From Streptomyces fulvoviolaceus (GTDB taxonomy: Bacteria; Actinomycetota; Actinomycetes; Streptomycetales; Streptomycetaceae): DNA of 64,000 nucleotides. The position numbers and the translations under genes are program-made. Positions 33,728 through 42,535 of this stretch are shown here, in pieces (the first letter of the stretch is position 1; every line of letters begins with the position of its first letter). The notes beneath the pieces are model-generated. The model did not search any database and had not been told where the DNA came from. It saw only the letters and a list, made by a program, of their open reading frames with translations. Location: NCBI RefSeq assembly GCF_000718165.1, contig NZ_JOEY01000033.1, forward strand, positions 140,051-204,050, read 5' to 3'.

Positions 33728-34497
33728 GCGGACCGGCCGGGTCGGAAGACGAGTGCCACCAATGCCAGACCGACGACCGCGCCGACGAGTTGGGCCCCGA
33801 TGAATCCCAGGACCGAGCCCGGCGCGATGCCCGCGAACGTGTCGCTGAAGGCACGGCCGATCGTCACCGCCGGGTTGGCGAAGGACGTGGACGACGTGAA
33901 CCAGTAGGCGGCGCCGATGTACGAGGCGACGGCCACCGGTGCGAAGCGCAACTGGCCGGTGCGGGCCAGGCCGAAGATCAGGAGGATCAGGCCGGCGGTG
34001 GCCACCACCTCGCCCAGCAGCAGGTGACCGGCCGAGCGGTCGTGCGTGGACCACTCCACCAGCGGCTCGCCGAACATCGCGTCCGCCAGGATCGCGCCCG
34101 CGATCGCGCCGACGACCTGCGAGGGGACGTACACCGCGACCTCGCGAGCCGTGACACCGTCACCGCCGCGCCGCGCGGTCCACCACTCGGCCAGCGTGAC
34201 CACCGGGTTGAAGTGCGCGCCGGAGACCGGGCCGAGCAGCAGGATCAGGATGCCGAGCCCGAAGACCGTGGCGATCGAGTTGGCCAGCAGCTGGACACCG
34301 ACATCGCGAGTCAGCTCGGTGGCCTGGATGCCGGAGCCGATCACGACCGCGACGAGGAGCGCGGTGCCGAGCAGTTCGGCCGCGGCCCTGGAAGACAGCG
34401 GGGTACGGGGCGGGGTGGCACCCGGCGCGGGCTGCGGCTTGCCGGCTATGGCGGCCTCCCCGGCTCTGTCGTGCTCGGCGGTCTCGGTGGCGGTCAA
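33721..34497 (-). CDS. aquaporin/MIP channel of an ars operon
   Basis: 258 residues with six membrane helices after a cytosolic N-terminus. The two pore loops are GAHFNPVVTL (NPV instead of NPA) and SFANPAVTIGR (NPA with the pore Arg). In Sinorhizobium meliloti an ars-operon aquaglyceroporin (AqpS) lets arsenite made by ArsC flow out; this gene, cotranscribed with ArsR and beside arsC, fits that role. The large polar loop between helices is unremarkable. Water or glycerol transport is the alternative. Confidence 0.87.
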   Translation of the reverse strand: MTATETAEHDRAGEAAIAGKPQPAPGATPPRTPLSSRAAAELLGTALLVAVVIGSGIQATELTRDVGVQLLANSIATVFGLGILILLLGPVSGAHFNPVVTLAEWWTARRGGDGVTAREVAVYVPSQVVGAIAGAILADAMFGEPLVEWSTHDRSAGHLLLGEVVATAGLILLIFGLARTGQLRFAPVAVASYIGAAYWFTSSTSFANPAVTIGRAFSDTFAGIAPGSVLGFIGAQLVGAVVGLALVALVFRPGRSAE

Positions 34498-34525
34498 CAG
34501 GACTCCTCGGATACGGGCGACGGGA

Positions 34526-34840
34526 TCAGGGACAGGACCGCTTGACGTTGTTCTCGGCGGTGACGCGCGCGGTCTCCGCCAGGTCGGCGAACCGGCCCGC
34601 GAGGGCGGCGATGACGTCGGGCCTGAGCCGGTAGTAGGTGAACCGGCCGCACGGCTCGGTCTCCACGACCCCGGCCTCGCGCAGCACCTTCAGATGGTTG
34701 GAGAGGTTGGTCTGCCTGGCCCCCGTCTCCTCGATCAGGTGGGTGCTGCAGAGCGTCTCCTTGGCCAGCAGGGTGACGATCCGGAGCCGGAGCGGGTCCG
34801 CGAGAACCCGCATCAGATCAGTGTCGACTGACTTCAGCAT
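34526..34840 (-). CDS. second ArsR/SmtB-family repressor
   Basis: 104 residues. The fold shows MRVLADPLRLRIVTLLAKE, the recognition helix ARQTNLSNHLKVLREAGVV and the wing ETEPCGRFTYYRL. Cysteines lie in ETLCSTHL, in the wing and near the C-terminus (RSCP), a distribution that differs from the CVC site of the first ArsR and recalls CmtR-type sensors. It leads the aquaporin gene by 28 bp and is divergent from arsC. Confidence 0.9.
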   Translation of the reverse strand: MLKSVDTDLMRVLADPLRLRIVTLLAKETLCSTHLIEETGARQTNLSNHLKVLREAGVVETEPCGRFTYYRLRPDVIAALAGRFADLAETARVTAENNVKRSCP

Positions 34841-34843
34841 GGA

Positions 34844-34879
34844 CTGATACTGTCACATCACTCCGGGCTGATACCAGCC
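34844..34879. promoter_or_regulatory. putative ArsR operator
   Basis: CTGATAC is repeated at 34844-34850 and 34868-34874, and GGCTG-ATAC-CAGCC (34866-34879) is a palindrome. The cluster is in the 102-bp gap between the divergent ArsR and arsC genes. Confidence 0.5.
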
Positions 34880-34942
34880 TGGGCTGAGCCCTGGGACCCG
34901 CATCCCCACACCCGTGGGGCCCACGCCCCGAAGGGGGTTCCC

Positions 34943-35613
34943 ATGACCGCACCCACACCCCCCGTTCTGCCCGACGAACGCCTCGCGGCCGGCATCGCCC
35001 ACCTCGCCCTCCGCTACCGGGGGCATTTCTCGCCGGAGACCATCCAGCGCCTGCTCATCGACTCCTACGAGCGTCTCGCCGAGCATGCCCGTATCCGCAC
35101 CCACCTCGCGGTGCTGGCCGAGCACCTGACCACCGAGCGGCTGACGCGCTGGCCCACATCACGGGCGCGCCCGGCACCGGCCTGCCCCGCGTGCTGTTCG
35201 TGTGCAGCCTCCCCCACGCTCGAACGACCTCGCGCGGGGGCACCCCCATCGCCGGCCGCTCCCAGAAGGCCACCGCCCTCCTCGCCCATCGCGCTGGCGG
35301 CCACGTGGTCGTCTCCTCGGCGGGCACGCATCCCGCCGCCGAGGTCGAGCCGGTCGTCGCCCAGGTACTGACCGAGGCCGGCGTGGACCTCACGGACGCG
35401 TTCCCCAAGCCGCTGACCGACGAGGTCGTGCAGGCCGCCGACATCGTCATCACCATGGGCTGTGGGGATGCCTGCCCGATCGTGCCCGGCCGCCGCTACC
35501 TGGACTGGCCCGTCACCGACCCCGAGGGCGCCCCGGTCGCCGTCGTGCGTGGCATCCGCGACGAGATAGACGCCCACATCACCGAGCTGCTCGCCTCGCT
35601 GCCGGGCATCTGA
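34943..35613 (+). pseudogene. arsC-type arsenate reductase broken by a 1-nt deletion and a repeat insertion
   Basis: The first frame encodes the N-terminal three-helix domain (LAAGIAHLALRYRGHFSPET, then RLAEHARIRTHLAVLAEHL). At about 35146 one G is missing: adding it joins ERLT to ALAHITGAPGTGLPRVLFVCS in the next frame. The active-site loop, normally like CVHNAGRS, is then interrupted by a GC-rich inverted-repeat element (about 35209-35247), giving CSLPHARTTSRGGTPIAGRS. The remainder (TEAGVDLTDAFPKPLTDEVV, ITMGCGDACPI) is a normal mycothiol-type ArsC. The gene is most likely dead; the intact copy follows at 35672. Confidence 0.8.
35209..35247. repeat. palindromic repeat inserted in the arsC active-site loop
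   Basis: CTCCCCCACGCTCGA and TCGCGCGGGGGCACCCCC frame a short GC-rich inverted element that resembles the small palindromic repeats scattered through Streptomyces genomes. It adds 12 codons net and keeps the reading frame. No other copy of this particular repeat was seen in the window. Confidence 0.55.
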
Positions 35614-35617
35614 ACCC

Positions 35618-35662
35618 AGTACACCTCGTAGACCCCGTACACCTCGTACACCTCGTACAAAG
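35618..35662. repeat. five imperfect 9-bp repeats upstream of arsC
   Basis: Units AGTACACCT, CGTAGACCC, CGTACACCT, CGTACACCT and CGTACAAAG fill 35618-35662, directly before the ribosome-binding site of the intact arsC. They probably arose by slippage. Confidence 0.85.
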
Positions 35663-35671
35663 GAAGAGCCC

Positions 35672-36082
35672 ATGTCCTCCAGCCCGCTCGCCTCCGTGCT
35701 GTTCGTCTGCGTCCACAACGCCGGGCGCTCGCAGATGGCCGCCGGTTTCCTCGGCCACCTCGCGGGCGACCGGATCGAGGTCCGCTCCGCCGGGTCCATC
35801 CCTGGTGACCAGGTCAACCCGTCCGCCGTCGAGGCCATGAAGGAAGTCGGCATCGACATCTCCGAGGCCCAGCCGAAGATCCTCACCACCGAGGCCGTTC
35901 AGGCGTCCGACTACGTCATCACCATGGGCTGCGGCGACGCCTGCCCGATCTTCCCCGGCAAGAAGTACCTCGACTGGGCCCTCGAAGACCCGGCGGGCAA
36001 GGGTGTCGAGTCCGTCCGCCCCATCCGCGACGAGATCAGGACCCGTATCGAGGCCCTGATCGCCGAGATCGACGCCAAGTAG
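35672..36082 (+). CDS. arsC: arsenate reductase, LMW-phosphatase fold
   Basis: 136 residues, with AGGAAGAG upstream of ATG 35672. The catalytic loop is VLFVCVHNAGRSQMA (Cys13-x5-Arg-Ser); further markers are VRSAGSIPGDQVNP, YVITMGCGDACPIFPG with the redox cysteine pair, and YLDWALEDPAG. It is the single-domain form, which reduces arsenate to arsenite using mycothiol and mycoredoxin in actinobacteria. It follows the broken two-domain arsC by 58 bp. Confidence 0.94.
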   Translation: MSSSPLASVLFVCVHNAGRSQMAAGFLGHLAGDRIEVRSAGSIPGDQVNPSAVEAMKEVGIDISEAQPKILTTEAVQASDYVITMGCGDACPIFPGKKYLDWALEDPAGKGVESVRPIRDEIRTRIEALIAEIDAK

Positions 36083-36150
36083 CGGGCGTGACCCCGTCTG
36101 GTCGGCCTCGAAGTTCAACCGCGACCCGCGGCAAGGGGCGGCAGGCCGGG

Positions 36151-36267
36151 ATCAGCGCACCGTGATGCCGCCGCTGACGACCGGCGTCTCGCCGGTCAGG
36201 TAGGTCCCGTGGCACAACTTCCAGACCCAGTCGGCGATTTCCTCGAGCTGGGCGGCCCGGCCCAGCG
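36151..36267 (-). pseudogene. 3' remnant of a short-chain dehydrogenase
   Basis: Thirty-eight codons before TGA 36151 read PLGRAAQLEEIADWVWKLC and then TGETPVVSGGITVR, the standard SDR C-terminal end. The Rossmann core is missing and the sequence changes abruptly near 36268, where an FMO fragment begins on the opposite strand. Confidence 0.7.
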
Positions 36268-36269
36268 GG

Positions 36270-36398
36270 ATGCCGGCCGACCGCCCGCACTTCCCGCGCC
36301 GCGACCGGGTGCGCGCGTACATCGAGTCGTACGCCCGCGAACACGGCCTCTACGACGTCATCCGGTTCGGTCCGGCGGTGACGGGCGTCGAGCCGTAG
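36270..36398 (+). pseudogene. internal fragment of a flavin-containing monooxygenase
   Basis: MPADRPHFPRRDRVRAYIES and then YAREHGLYDVIRFGPAVTGVEP ending in TAG resemble the segment after the FAD site of FMO-type enzymes. Both flanks are missing. It directly abuts the SDR remnant. Confidence 0.6.
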
Positions 36399-36524
36399 AG
36401 CCCTCGAGGGCGCGGCGGACGCGCGCACCGGTTCGTACGGCCGGCGCGTGACGGCATCCGCCGGGCACGACGAGGTCTGCGACGGCCGGCTGAGGCAGCC
36501 GGCCGACCGACACGGAACGCCTGC
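36399..36524. other. short gap without a recognised gene
   Basis: This 126-bp interval separates the FMO fragment from the IclR gene end. I see no coding frame, terminator or repeat that stands out. Confidence 0.3.
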
Positions 36525-37280
36525 TCACGGCGTACGAGATGTCCTCGGGGAACTCGGCGCCCTCGCCGCGGGCGGTGCAGGCGGGCGGTCGGCGCCCAGA
36601 TCGTGGGAGATGGCGCGGGCGCAGTTCCTGACCGCGGAGACCAGGGAGCCGCGCGCCTCGCCGCCGTCGCAGATGCGTGCGGCGGCTCCCGTGATGCTTA
36701 CGGCGGCGACGGCATCCCGCCTGTCGCGGATCGGCGCGGCGAGGGAGACCACCCCGTCCCCAGGGCCAGGAGCACAGGCCCAGTCCCGCTCCAGGGTGAC
36801 CTCCAGGAGGCCGGCGGGGGTTCTCGGAGCATCGAGGATCGCACCCAGTGCCGTTCCCTCGAGGGCCACCGTCATGCCGGTCTCCAGGACCTGCCTCGTC
36901 TCGTCGGGCCGGAAGGGCCGTAGGACGTGATGGATGATCAGTACGCCCGACCTGTGCGGCACGCCCACATGCACCGCTTCCGCGGTGGTCCGGGCCAGGT
37001 CGTCGGCCCAGGGAAGTGCGCGGGCCAGTAACTCGTGCCGCTGAAGGTAACTGCCGCCCAGCCTCACCAACTCGGCGCCCAACCGGTACTTGCCGGACGT
37101 CGAGTCCTGCTCGACGAGGCCCTCTTGCCGGAGCGTGTGCAGAATTCCGTGCACCGTCCCTTTCGGCAGGCCCAGGGCGGCAGCGGTGTCGGAAAGGCCG
37201 AACTGGCACTGGCCCGTGGCGAAGAGCCGCAGCACAGCCGCGGCTCGGGACACGGACTGGATGGGACCTGGACCTGGCAT
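36525..37280 (-). CDS. IclR-family transcriptional regulator
   Basis: 251 residues from ATG 37280 (AGGG seven bases upstream); ATG 37313 would add eleven. The winged HTH (SVSRAAAVLRLFATGQCQFG, DTAAALGLPKGTVHGILHTL) is followed by the effector domain with YRLGAELVRLGGSYLQR, VGVPHRSGVLIIHHV and VSLAAPIRDRRDAVAAVSI. The C-terminal tail is Ala/Pro-rich. It is divergent from a MATE transporter, which it probably controls. Confidence 0.9.
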   Translation of the reverse strand: MPGPGPIQSVSRAAAVLRLFATGQCQFGLSDTAAALGLPKGTVHGILHTLRQEGLVEQDSTSGKYRLGAELVRLGGSYLQRHELLARALPWADDLARTTAEAVHVGVPHRSGVLIIHHVLRPFRPDETRQVLETGMTVALEGTALGAILDAPRTPAGLLEVTLERDWACAPGPGDGVVSLAAPIRDRRDAVAAVSITGAAARICDGGEARGSLVSAVRNCARAISHDLGADRPPAPPAARAPSSPRTSRTP

Positions 37281-37389
37281 GCGGCCACCCTGCCGCGAGG
37301 GTGCGTGTGTCATGCACTCAATGAGCCGGAACCGGCCAAATATCGACATGCTCTGTCGTCTGTGCCACCACACTCGCCACAATTGCCCC

Positions 37390-38766
37390 GTGGCTTCCGT
37401 GCGTTGGCCGAAGAAGCATCGTCCCGAGCTGCGGTCGATACTCGGCTTCAGCCTCCCGATGTCGGTCGCCAACTACGTACAGCAGTCCTACCTGTTGGCC
37501 GACAGCATCATCGTGGGCCACTACGTCGGCATCGAGGGCCTGGCCGCCGTAGGCGCAGGCCAGCCGATCTTCTACCTGGTGAACGCCGTCTTCCTCGGCC
37601 TGGTCAGCGGCTTCGCCATCCGGTTCGCGAGGATGACCGGATCCGGCCGGGCCGAGAGTCAGCAGGACGCCGTCGTCGGCCTGGCGGGCTTCGCCGTCGT
37701 ATGGGCGGTGCTGTGCATGGCACTGATCTTCACCAGCACCGGCTTCCTCCTGAACGCCATGGGAATCCACGGCACGATCGCCGACGGCAGCACGACCTAT
37801 CTGCGCACCCTTTCCCTCGGGTTCGTGGGCATGTTCGGCATCGGCGCGCTGGGCGGCTTCCTGCGGGGGCTCGGCGATTCCCGCACGGTCATGTACATCA
37901 TGGTGTTCAGCAGCCTCCTCAACATCGTCCTCGCCTGGAGCTTCGTGGCCCTGCTGGGATGGGGGCTGCGCGGGGCGGCCCTGGGAACCGTGGCGGCCAG
38001 TTGCACGGCCTTCGTGGCAGGCCTTGTGCTCGTGGCCCGCCGGCACGGGATCCACCGCTACCGCAGCTCACTTCCCCAACTGGCCCGGCAGGCCGGCTCT
38101 TCCCTGCGGCTGGGATTCCCGGTGGGCATCCAGCACGTCATGCTCTCCCTCGGCAGCATGGTCCTGACGTCACTGATCGCCCCGTTCGGCACGGCCGCGA
38201 TCGCCGCGCTGAGCATCGCCGCGCGGCTGGAGGCACTGGCCGGGCGGTTCTACCTGGACCTGTCCGGGGCGGTAACGGTCTTCGTGGCCCAGCACACGGG
38301 AGGCGGCGACGCCGAGCGGGCGCGGCGGGTCCTGCTGGAGGCCCTGCGGATCTGCCTGTGGGCGACGCTGGCGGAATCCGTACTGGTGATCCTGCTGCGG
38401 CACGACATCGCGGCCGCCTTCACCACCGACCCTTCGGTGCGCGGGATCGTCGCCTCCTACATCCTCATGACGTACCCGTTCTTCCTCCTGTACACGGCGA
38501 TGGCGGTCGTCCACGGCTTCCTCAACGGCATCGGGCGGACCGTCTTCCCGCTGGTGTGCACGATGCTGTCGTTCCTGGTGTTCCGGGTGCCCACGGCCTC
38601 CCTCCTGAAGGGGCCGCTGGGGCTGGACGGCCTCATCTGGGCGGTGCCCATCGGCTGGTTCGTCGGCCTGGCCTACACCGCGTTCGCCGTACGCCGGTAC
38701 ATCCAGGACGCCGAGCGGTTCATCCCCGTACAGAAGTCACGCGCGCCGCAGCGTCATCGGAAGTGA
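37390..38766 (+). CDS. MATE-family multidrug/metabolite exporter
   Basis: 458 residues from GTG 37390, an uncertain choice because no start has a good ribosome-binding site (ATG 37321 and 37348 are in frame). Twelve membrane segments are present in two homologous halves (starting PMSVANYVQQSYLLADSIIV and LGFPVGIQHVMLSLGSMVL). MATE proteins export cationic or organic compounds in exchange for H+ or Na+. The divergent IclR gene suggests export of an aromatic or related metabolite, but this is inference. Confidence 0.88.
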   Translation: MASVRWPKKHRPELRSILGFSLPMSVANYVQQSYLLADSIIVGHYVGIEGLAAVGAGQPIFYLVNAVFLGLVSGFAIRFARMTGSGRAESQQDAVVGLAGFAVVWAVLCMALIFTSTGFLLNAMGIHGTIADGSTTYLRTLSLGFVGMFGIGALGGFLRGLGDSRTVMYIMVFSSLLNIVLAWSFVALLGWGLRGAALGTVAASCTAFVAGLVLVARRHGIHRYRSSLPQLARQAGSSLRLGFPVGIQHVMLSLGSMVLTSLIAPFGTAAIAALSIAARLEALAGRFYLDLSGAVTVFVAQHTGGGDAERARRVLLEALRICLWATLAESVLVILLRHDIAAAFTTDPSVRGIVASYILMTYPFFLLYTAMAVVHGFLNGIGRTVFPLVCTMLSFLVFRVPTASLLKGPLGLDGLIWAVPIGWFVGLAYTAFAVRRYIQDAERFIPVQKSRAPQRHRK

Positions 38767-39059
38767 GCCGAGGGCTCAGCGTCGCCCGGGGCTTCGGGCG
38801 GAACGGCCGGCCGGGCTCCGGGCGCAGCCCCCACCCGGAGATGACGGCGGCCACGGCGATGACCGTCTCGACCAGGGCGAACTGGTCGCCGACGCGAGGG
38901 GCTTCCAGAATGACCTGCCGGGTGTAGGTCAGCCGTGCCACCAGCCGGAACAGCCCCGAACAGGCCGTGCCACCAGCCGGACCGCCCCGGACGCGAAGGC
39001 GCACGCCGGAGCGGCGACGGGAGCAGCGGGAGCGGCGACGACAGCAGCAGGAGCGCGCG
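38767..39059. other. 293-bp gap between MATE and histidine-kinase genes
   Basis: The MATE and kinase genes are convergent here. A minus-strand frame at about 38720-39004 has a short hydrophobic stretch (FALVETVIAVAAVISGWGL) but no ribosome-binding site or known family, so I do not call it a gene. Direct repeats of GGAGCGGCGAC-like units occur at 39007-39040. Confidence 0.4.
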
Positions 39060-40487
39060 TCAGGCCGGCCCCAGGAGGCGTGCCGGGCTCACGGTGAAGC
39101 CCACCGCGGCACCCCCGCCGGAGCGCGCCCCCGCGGACACTTCTCCGCCATGGGCCTCGGCGACGTCGTGGACGATGGCGAGGCCGAGTCCGGAGCCGGG
39201 GAGACCACGAGCACCGTCGGCCCGGTAGAAGCGGTCGAACACCCGGCCGGTGTCGTCGGCTGCGATGCCGGGCCCCCGGTCGAGGACGGTGACCGCCCCT
39301 CGCCGGATGCGTACCTCGATGGGCTCGCTGCCCTCGGTGTCGAACTTGGCGGCGTTCTCCAGCAGGTTGCCCACCGCGCGTTCGAGGCCCTGCGGACGGC
39401 CGCGGACCACGGAGTCGTCGGCGTCGATGTGGACCAGGCGGCCGGTACGCCGGTACACGCGCCGTGCCGCGCGGCGGGCCACCCCGGCCAGGTCCACGGG
39501 TTCCTCGGCCTCCTCGCGGCCGCCCGCCAGGGCCAGTTCGACGAGTTCGTCGACGAGGTGACCGAGCTCGCGCGTCTCGTCCTGGACGTCGTCGAGGAGC
39601 CGGTCGCGGGAGTCGGGGGACAGCTCGGTGACGCGGTGCAGCACGGTGGCGTTGGCCAGCAGGCTGGTCAGCGGGGTCCGCAGCTCGTGGGCGGCGTCAT
39701 GCACCAGCCGTTCCTGGGCCTCGCGGGCGGCGACGATGCGGCCGAGCATCCTGCTGAACGACGCGGACAGCCGCCCGACCTCGTCCCGTCCGCCCACCAG
39801 TTCCGCGACGCCGTGGTCGACGCGGCCGTCCGTGCTGACCTTCTCGGCGACGTCGGTCAGCCGGGCGAGGCGTCGGGTGATGCGTCCGGCGAGCAGCCGG
39901 CCCGCGACCGCGGCGGCGAGCATGACCGCCAGGCTGACCGCCGCGATCTGCCGCGCCATGCCGCCCAGGACGTAGTGGGTCTGGTCGACCTGGACGGCCA
40001 CCTGCAGGGCGCCACGTTTCCCTCCGAGTGCGGTGGTCAGCAGGCGGTAGGTGTGGCCGTCCACCTCTGTCTCGGTGGTGTCCGACTGGCCGGCCGCGCC
40101 GGAGGCGGCGAGGGTGCGCGCGGCGTCGGACACCGGCAGCTTGTCCAGCGGGCCGCCCAGGAGGGTGGGCGTGCCGTCGCGGGCCACGGCCTGCACGACC
40201 GGATGGGCTTCCTCCTCGTCCCCCGGCCCTGGCAGGTCCGGTCCGGGAAAGAGGTCGGTGCCCTCGGTGACCGCGTCGGCCACCGCCTGCTCCTGGCGTT
40301 TCTCCTCGGCGCGGGCCAGGGCCGTGGTGGTCGACCGCAGCGTCCGGTCGATCTCCGCGAGGACTCGGTCGGAGGCGGCGTGGTAGCTCAGCGCGCCGAC
40401 GGTCACCGCCACCACGGCACCGACGGCGGCGAAGGCGAGCGCGAACCGCGAGCGCAGACTCATGGCCGTACGCATGGCCGCACTCAT
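39060..40487 (-). CDS. sensor histidine kinase
   Basis: 475 residues from ATG 40487, overlapping the response-regulator stop (ATGA). A first membrane helix ([21 protein letters not shown]), a sensor domain of about 130 residues outside, a second helix ([20 protein letters not shown]), HAMP, and the H-box [15 protein letters not shown] are followed by N (NLLENAAKF), DRGPGIA and GSGLGLAIV boxes. It phosphorylates the response regulator encoded just upstream. The signal is unknown. Confidence 0.94.
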   Translation of the reverse strand: MSAAMRTAMSLRSRFALAFAAVGAVVAVTVGALSYHAASDRVLAEIDRTLRSTTTALARAEEKRQEQAVADAVTEGTDLFPGPDLPGPGDEEEAHPVVQAVARDGTPTLLGGPLDKLPVSDAARTLAASGAAGQSDTTETEVDGHTYRLLTTALGGKRGALQVAVQVDQTHYVLGGMARQIAAVSLAVMLAAAVAGRLLAGRITRRLARLTDVAEKVSTDGRVDHGVAELVGGRDEVGRLSASFSRMLGRIVAAREAQERLVHDAAHELRTPLTSLLANATVLHRVTELSPDSRDRLLDDVQDETRELGHLVDELVELALAGGREEAEEPVDLAGVARRAARRVYRRTGRLVHIDADDSVVRGRPQGLERAVGNLLENAAKFDTEGSEPIEVRIRRGAVTVLDRGPGIAADDTGRVFDRFYRADGARGLPGSGLGLAIVHDVAEAHGGEVSAGARSGGGAAVGFTVSPARLLGPA

Positions 40488-41197
40488 GGCCGCCGCACCG
40501 CGTACCCCACGCCGCGCACCGTGTGGATGAGACCGGGCGCTCCGGCCTCGGTGAGCTTGCGGCGCAGATAGCCGACGTAACCGGCGAGGTTCTTCGCGTC
40601 CACACCGGCGTCGGGACCCCACACGTCCCGGTAGATCGCCGCGTGGTCCAGTACGAGCCCTTCGTTGCGCACCAGGAGCTCCAACAGGTCGAACTCGGTT
40701 CTGGTCAGCTGGAGTTCGGCGCCGTCCCACGACGCGCGTCGCGTACCGGGAGAGACGCGCAGGGATGCCGTCCGCAGCACGTCCTCGTCTTCCTCTCCCT
40801 CTCCCTCTCCCTCGGCGGGCGATGCCGTCAGCGCGGCCCGCCGCAGAAGTGCCCTCAACCGCGCGAGCAGTTCGGGCACTTCGAAGGGCTTGGGCAGATA
40901 GTCGTCGGCGCCGGCGTCCAGGCCGTCCGCCCGGTCGGGGATCCCGGCCCGCGCGGTGAGCATGAGTACGGGGGTGCGGTCACCGTCGGCGCGCAGCACC
41001 CGGCACACGGCGACGCCGTCCACGTGCGGCATCATCACGTCGAGGACGAGCGCGCTGAAGGAGCTCCGGCGGGTCAGGACAAGGGTCTCCACCCCGTCGG
41101 CGGCGGTGACGACGTCGTACCCCTCCAGCTCCAGGGCCCGCGCGACGGCTTCACGTACGGCGCGGTCGTCGTCGGCGACGAGGACGCGATCCGGCAT
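40484..41197 (-). CDS. OmpR-family response regulator
   Basis: 237 residues from ATG 41197. The receiver has [11 protein letters not shown], the phosphorylated Asp in [12 protein letters not shown] and Lys in [12 protein letters not shown]; the winged-helix output domain includes [20 protein letters not shown] and [13 protein letters not shown]. The linker holds an acidic [11 protein letters not shown] run encoded by a CTCCCT tandem repeat (about 40795-40815). It is divergent from DUF3500-HupE, the likely target. Confidence 0.95.
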   Translation of the reverse strand: MPDRVLVADDDRAVREAVARALELEGYDVVTAADGVETLVLTRRSSFSALVLDVMMPHVDGVAVCRVLRADGDRTPVLMLTARAGIPDRADGLDAGADDYLPKPFEVPELLARLRALLRRAALTASPAEGEGEGEEDEDVLRTASLRVSPGTRRASWDGAELQLTRTEFDLLELLVRNEGLVLDHAAIYRDVWGPDAGVDAKNLAGYVGYLRRKLTEAGAPGLIHTVRGVGYAVRRP

Positions 41198-41218
41198 GCG
41201 GGCATCGTGGCACAGCGC

Positions 41219-41236
41219 CCTGTGCGGTCCTGTGCG
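41219..41236. promoter_or_regulatory. 10-bp-period direct repeat, possible response-regulator site
   Basis: CCTGTGCG occurs at 41219-41226 and 41229-41236, one helical turn apart, in the 132-bp gap between the regulator and the DUF3500 gene. OmpR-type regulators bind such direct repeats. Confidence 0.45.
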
Positions 41237-41329
41237 CGGGTTCTCATCGAATTCCGGACCGGCTCCCGCCGGGCTCTGAGATCGCGCTCCCACGATGAGG
41301 GCACCATCCCCTCACGCCCCAGGAGCGTC

Positions 41330-42535
41330 ATGCCCTCCCACACCCGCCCAGTGCTGCGCCGACCTGTGGTACTCGCCGCGTGCGCCAGCATCGCCCTCGG
41401 CACCGTCGGCTATCTCGCGTTCGACCCCGGGTCCGCCTCGGCGACGGTCGCCAAGGAGACCATCCCCGCCTCCGCGGCCCGCACCGGGGCCGGTGGCGCC
41501 AACACCGCCCAGGTCGTGAAGGCCGTCGACGACTTCCTCGCGACGCTCTCCGACGAGCAGAAGGACACGGTCCTCTACGACTTCGACGACGAGGCGAAGA
41601 AGACCGGCTGGTCGAACTTCCCGACGCCTGTCGTCGAGCGCAACGGCCTCAAGCTGGGCGACCTCACCGCCGAGCAGGACGCGGCGGCCATGAAGGTCAT
41701 GGAGGCGGCGCTCAGCAAGCAGGGCTACGAGGAGCTCGTGGAGATCCGCAAGGCGGACGACTACCTCGCCTCACTCTCGGACAGCGAGGACACCGGGGAC
41801 ACCGCGTCGGCCTCCCCCACCGCCACACCCACGCCTCCTTCCGGAGCCCCGACCGACGGCGCCAGCGGCGGACCCGGCGGCGGAGGCGGCGGCGGCGCCA
41901 ACTTCGGCTCCGAGTGGTACTACATCTCCTTCTTCGGAGAGCCCAGCAAGACCGGCGAGTTCACCGTCCAGTACGGCGGCCACCACGCGGCCTACAACAT
42001 CACCTACGCCGGCGACAACGTGACCATGTCGCCCACCCTGACCGCGGTCGAGCCGGAGGAGTTCGTCTGGGACGACAAGGCCTACGCCCCGCTCGCCGAC
42101 AAGCGGGCCGCCACCATCGGCGCCATCCAGTCGCTCACCACCGACGAGCTGACGGCCGCCGAGATCGACGGCAGCTTCGACGACCTCTACCTCGGCCCCG
42201 GCAACGACGGCCCCTTCCCGACCGACCCCGAGGGCGTCCTCGTCAGCAGCCTCACCAAGAAGCAGCAGGCCAAGGTCACCGCGATGCTGCGCACCTGGGT
42301 CGACGACCTGGACGAGAAGGCCGCGTCCCGGCTGCTGAAGAAGTACGTCTCCGAGTACGACGAGACGTACATCGGCTGGAGCGGCGGCACCACGATCGAC
42401 AACGACCAGACGTACGTCCGTCTCGACGGCCCGTCCGCCTGGATCGAGTTCTCCAACCAGCCCGGCGCCTCGACCGACGAGATCCACCAGCACACGATCT
42501 TCCGGGACGAGACCTCCGACTACGGCTGGGAATGA
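41330..42535 (+). CDS. secreted DUF3500-family protein
   Basis: 401 residues, with AGGAGCG before ATG 41330. A signal peptide ends near SASATVAKE. The mature protein contains TAQVVKAVDDFLATLSDEQK, a Ser/Thr/Pro and Gly-rich insert (about 150-180), and the DUF3500 landmarks WYYISFFGEPS, VQYGGHHAAYNITY and EIHQHTIFRDETSDYGW. The His-rich motifs suggest metal binding. It is translationally coupled to a HupE-type membrane protein, a pairing common for DUF3500. Confidence 0.9.
   Translation: MPSHTRPVLRRPVVLAACASIALGTVGYLAFDPGSASATVAKETIPASAARTGAGGANTAQVVKAVDDFLATLSDEQKDTVLYDFDDEAKKTGWSNFPTPVVERNGLKLGDLTAEQDAAAMKVMEAALSKQGYEELVEIRKADDYLASLSDSEDTGDTASASPTATPTPPSGAPTDGASGGPGGGGGGGANFGSEWYYISFFGEPSKTGEFTVQYGGHHAAYNITYAGDNVTMSPTLTAVEPEEFVWDDKAYAPLADKRAATIGAIQSLTTDELTAAEIDGSFDDLYLGPGNDGPFPTDPEGVLVSSLTKKQQAKVTAMLRTWVDDLDEKAASRLLKKYVSEYDETYIGWSGGTTIDNDQTYVRLDGPSAWIEFSNQPGASTDEIHQHTIFRDETSDYGWE

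Noticed and set aside
35209..35247. Possible CRISPR or phage-type repeat
   Set aside because: Single copy, internally palindromic, located in a gene; it fits a small Streptomyces palindromic repeat better.
38720..39004. Minus-strand ORF with a short hydrophobic stretch between MATE and kinase genes
   Set aside because: No ribosome-binding site, no recognised family and partial overlap with the MATE gene end. A homology search could change this.
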